Below are positions 5,298-6,512 of a DNA stretch of 6,512 nt, in pieces. The stretch's first letter is position 1; each line of letters begins with the position of its first letter. Location of the stretch: contig JAJYGO010000163.1 of NCBI GenBank assembly GCA_021785115.1, positions 1 through 6,512 of the forward strand, read 5' to 3'. The translations under genes and the position numbers were made by a program. The DNA comes from Chloroflexota bacterium (GTDB taxonomy: Bacteria; Chloroflexota; Limnocylindria; Limnocylindrales; CSP1-4). The notes beneath the pieces are model-generated. The model saw nothing but the letters and a program-made list of their open reading frames with translations. It was not told the DNA's origin and ran no database searches.

Positions 5298-6284
5298 CGC
5301 GGCTCCCGACCCGATCGCGCCGGAGGCGGCGGCAATCCCGGCCAGCACCAGGAGCGCTCCGAAGAGCTGGACCGGGCTGAGCCGCTCGCCGAGGAGCGCC
5401 CACGAGAGCAGCGCGGCCGAAACGGGGTTGAGCAGCAGGAACGCCGACGAACGGCGAGCGTCCAGGCGCCGCACGGCGGCCACGACCAGGATCGGGGCGA
5501 GCGCCCCCGGGGCGATCGCGAGCCACAGGAGCGCCAGCGCGGCCTCGGGCCGGACCGAGGCCGGGACGAGCGCCCCGGGGTCCGAGACCAGCAGCCAGGC
5601 CACGATGGGGACCCCGGTCGCCAGCACCAACCCGAACGTGATCAGCGATCCGGGCAGGGCCCAGGGCACGGACCAGCGCCGCGACAGGACCAGGAACAGC
5701 GCGTACGAGAGCGCGGCCCCCAGCCCCACGCCAATCCCCACCATCGTCGACCCGCTCGCCTGCAGCTCCGCGAGAAGCGCCGTGCCGGCAAGCGCCAGCA
5801 GGAAGCCCGCGACGGCGGTCGGCGACAGCCGCTCGCGGAGCAGCACCGGCGCGAGCGCCGCCGCAAGCACCGCGTAGAGCCCGGACACGAACGACGCGAT
5901 CGTCGCGCCGGCGTGGGCAACGGCAACATTCATCGCGACGATGAAGACGGGGCCACCGGTGAGTGCGAGCGCGGCGAGGCGCACGATCTGGCGCCGGGTC
6001 GGCAGCGACGGCCGCGGTCCCAGGGTACCGAGCGAGATGGCGATGCCCAGCGTCGTGGTCGCCAGGAGCCCCCGCCAGCCCGCCGTCGCCAGCGGCGTGA
6101 AGGAGCGCAGCGCGAACGCGGTCGCCACGTACGAGGTGCCGAACAGGACCGCGCTGGCGGCGGAGGCCGCCAGCCCCAGGCGCTCCTCGCGCCGGGCCGC
6201 CACCAAGCGTGAACTCGCCGCCGCGGGCAGGCTTGCCGCCGCGGGCAGGGTCGCCGCCGCGGGCTCGGGTGTCTCGTGTGTCAT
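5280..6284 (-). CDS. EamA/DMT-superfamily transporter (RhaT/YdcZ-like metabolite exporter)
   Basis: An inner-membrane protein of 334 residues with ten predicted helices in two tandem EamA repeats, about residues 36-172 and 183-322. Each repeat ends with the family signature: APVLLRERLSPTAVAGFLLA (145-164) and LLSWALLGERLSPVQLFGALL (302-322 region), with NPVSA before the second. Members export amino acids, nucleosides or other small metabolites; the substrate is not predictable. I chose the ATG at 6284. An in-frame ATG at 6329 lies within a TATGAT promoter box, so it is probably untranslated, although it would add only 15 residues. No clear ribosome site precedes 6284. The N-terminal tail (about residues 8-25) is a low-complexity Ala/Pro stretch made of three hexapeptide repeats. 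The 3' end overlaps the antiporter gene tail-to-tail, so the two transcripts are complementary there. Confidence 0.9.
   Translation of the reverse strand: MTHETPEPAAATLPAAASLPAAASSRLVAARREERLGLAASAASAVLFGTSYVATAFALRSFTPLATAGWRGLLATTTLGIAISLGTLGPRPSLPTRRQIVRLAALALTGGPVFIVAMNVAVAHAGATIASFVSGLYAVLAAALAPVLLRERLSPTAVAGFLLALAGTALLAELQASGSTMVGIGVGLGAALSYALFLVLSRRWSVPWALPGSLITFGLVLATGVPIVAWLLVSDPGALVPASVRPEAALALLWLAIAPGALAPILVVAAVRRLDARRSSAFLLLNPVSAALLSWALLGERLSPVQLFGALLVLAGIAAASGAIGSGAASWSRR
6217..6270 (-). repeat. Three 18-bp in-frame tandem repeats in the exporter gene
   Basis: Units at 6217-6234, 6235-6252 and 6253-6270 share GCCGCCGCGGGC and differ mainly in the last six bases. On the coding strand they encode PAAATL, PAAASL and PAAASS. 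The unit length is a multiple of three, so gain or loss of copies would change only the length of the cytoplasmic N-terminal tail. Confidence 0.8.
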
Positions 6285-6324
6285 CTGCGGGTCGAGGCCG
6301 CTGGAGGCAGGGCGTGGGCCGTCG

Positions 6325-6330
6325 ATCATA
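6325..6330 (-). promoter_or_regulatory. -10 box of the EamA exporter promoter
   Basis: TATGAT on the minus strand matches five of six consensus bases and is followed by a predicted leader of about 35 nt before the ATG at 6284. A recognisable -35 box is not present at 16-18 nt spacing. The box contains an in-frame ATG, which is why the downstream start is preferred. Confidence 0.4.
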
Positions 6331-6390
6331 GCGCGGCGTGGACGCCGGGACGCCAGCCTGGGTCAGCCGCATCCAGGTGGCGGCGAGAGG

Positions 6391-6405
6391 AGATGGCGCC
6401 CATCT
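6391..6405. repeat. Short inverted repeat overlapping the larger hairpin
   Basis: AGATGG-CGC-CCATCT is a perfect 6-bp inverted repeat with a 3-base centre. Its right arm shares TCT (6403-6405) with the left arm of the 11-bp hairpin, so the two structures could not both form fully in the same RNA. Confidence 0.35.
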
Positions 6406-6433
6406 GGTCGAGCAGGCATCCAGCTCGACCAGA
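6403..6433 (-). terminator. Perfect 11-bp hairpin, likely terminator of the upstream gene
   Basis: Arms TCTGGTCGAGC (6403-6413) and GCTCGACCAGA (6423-6433) are exact inverse complements around a 9-base loop. It begins about 26 nt after the stop codon of the gene entering from the right, a usual place for a terminator. No T-run follows on either strand, so it may be a GC-type terminator, an mRNA 3' stabiliser or, since it also lies upstream of the exporter promoter, a binding site. Confidence 0.55.
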
Positions 6434-6458
6434 CACGGGCCCCCGCCGGGTCGTGCTC

Positions 6459-6512
6459 CTACCTGTCGCGCTCCCCGGCCAGCACCGCCTGGGCCGCGGC
6501 GAGCCGCGCCAC
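6459..6512 (-). CDS. C-terminal 17 residues of an unidentified gene
   Basis: An open frame enters from the right edge and ends VARLAAAQAVLAGERDR-TAG. The alanine- and arginine-rich helical tail looks like a normal protein end, and the hairpin after its stop supports a real gene terminus. Too little is present to name a family. Confidence 0.4.
   Translation of the reverse strand: MARLAAAQAVLAGERDR

Noticed and set aside
1..6512. CRISPR array, tRNA gene at the integration site, or defence/toxin system
   Set aside because: No spaced direct repeats, no tRNA-like cloverleaf near 1190, and no nuclease, toxin-antitoxin or other defence gene in the visible part; any such cargo would be left of the window.

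Overview
This is a very GC-rich window packed with genes on both strands. Start codons are ATG and GTG. Some genes have strong GGAGG-type ribosome sites, and two divergent genes look leaderless. Together with an F420/FMN luciferase-family fragment and a type II thymidine kinase, this suggests a high-GC Actinomycetota- or Chloroflexota-like genome. That placement is an inference from composition and gene style. No rRNA, tRNA or CRISPR was seen.

Layout. (1) Positions 1-1125, minus strand: the first 375 residues of a serine site-specific recombinase that runs off the left edge. (2) Positions 1183-1326, minus: the first ~45 codons of a luciferase-like monooxygenase, cut off abruptly where the family's WVF(D)H motif should continue. 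The recombinase starts about 60 bp past this break, the standard arrangement of an integrase next to the attachment site of an integrated element. I infer that positions 1 to about 1191 are one end of an integrated element and the sequence to the right is host chromosome. (3) Positions 1424-2032, minus: type II thymidine kinase. (4) Positions 2290-2715, plus: a small four-helix membrane protein of unknown function, divergent from tdk. (5) Positions 2766-3953, minus: a saccharopine dehydrogenase / lysine 6-dehydrogenase family oxidoreductase. (6) Positions 4071-5297, plus: a CPA1 (NhaP-type) Na+/H+ antiporter, divergent from (5) across a 117-bp region with mirrored leaderless promoters and a palindrome. 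(7) Positions 5280-6284, minus: an EamA/DMT-family exporter, tail-to-tail with the antiporter and overlapping it by 18 bp. (8) Positions 6459-6512, minus: the last 17 codons of another gene, followed by a perfect 11-bp hairpin.

The chromosomal genes do not form an obvious pathway: they are single-gene units in alternating orientation. The notable event is the insertion into the monooxygenase gene. The element's cargo and the missing 3' part of that gene should lie beyond the left edge.
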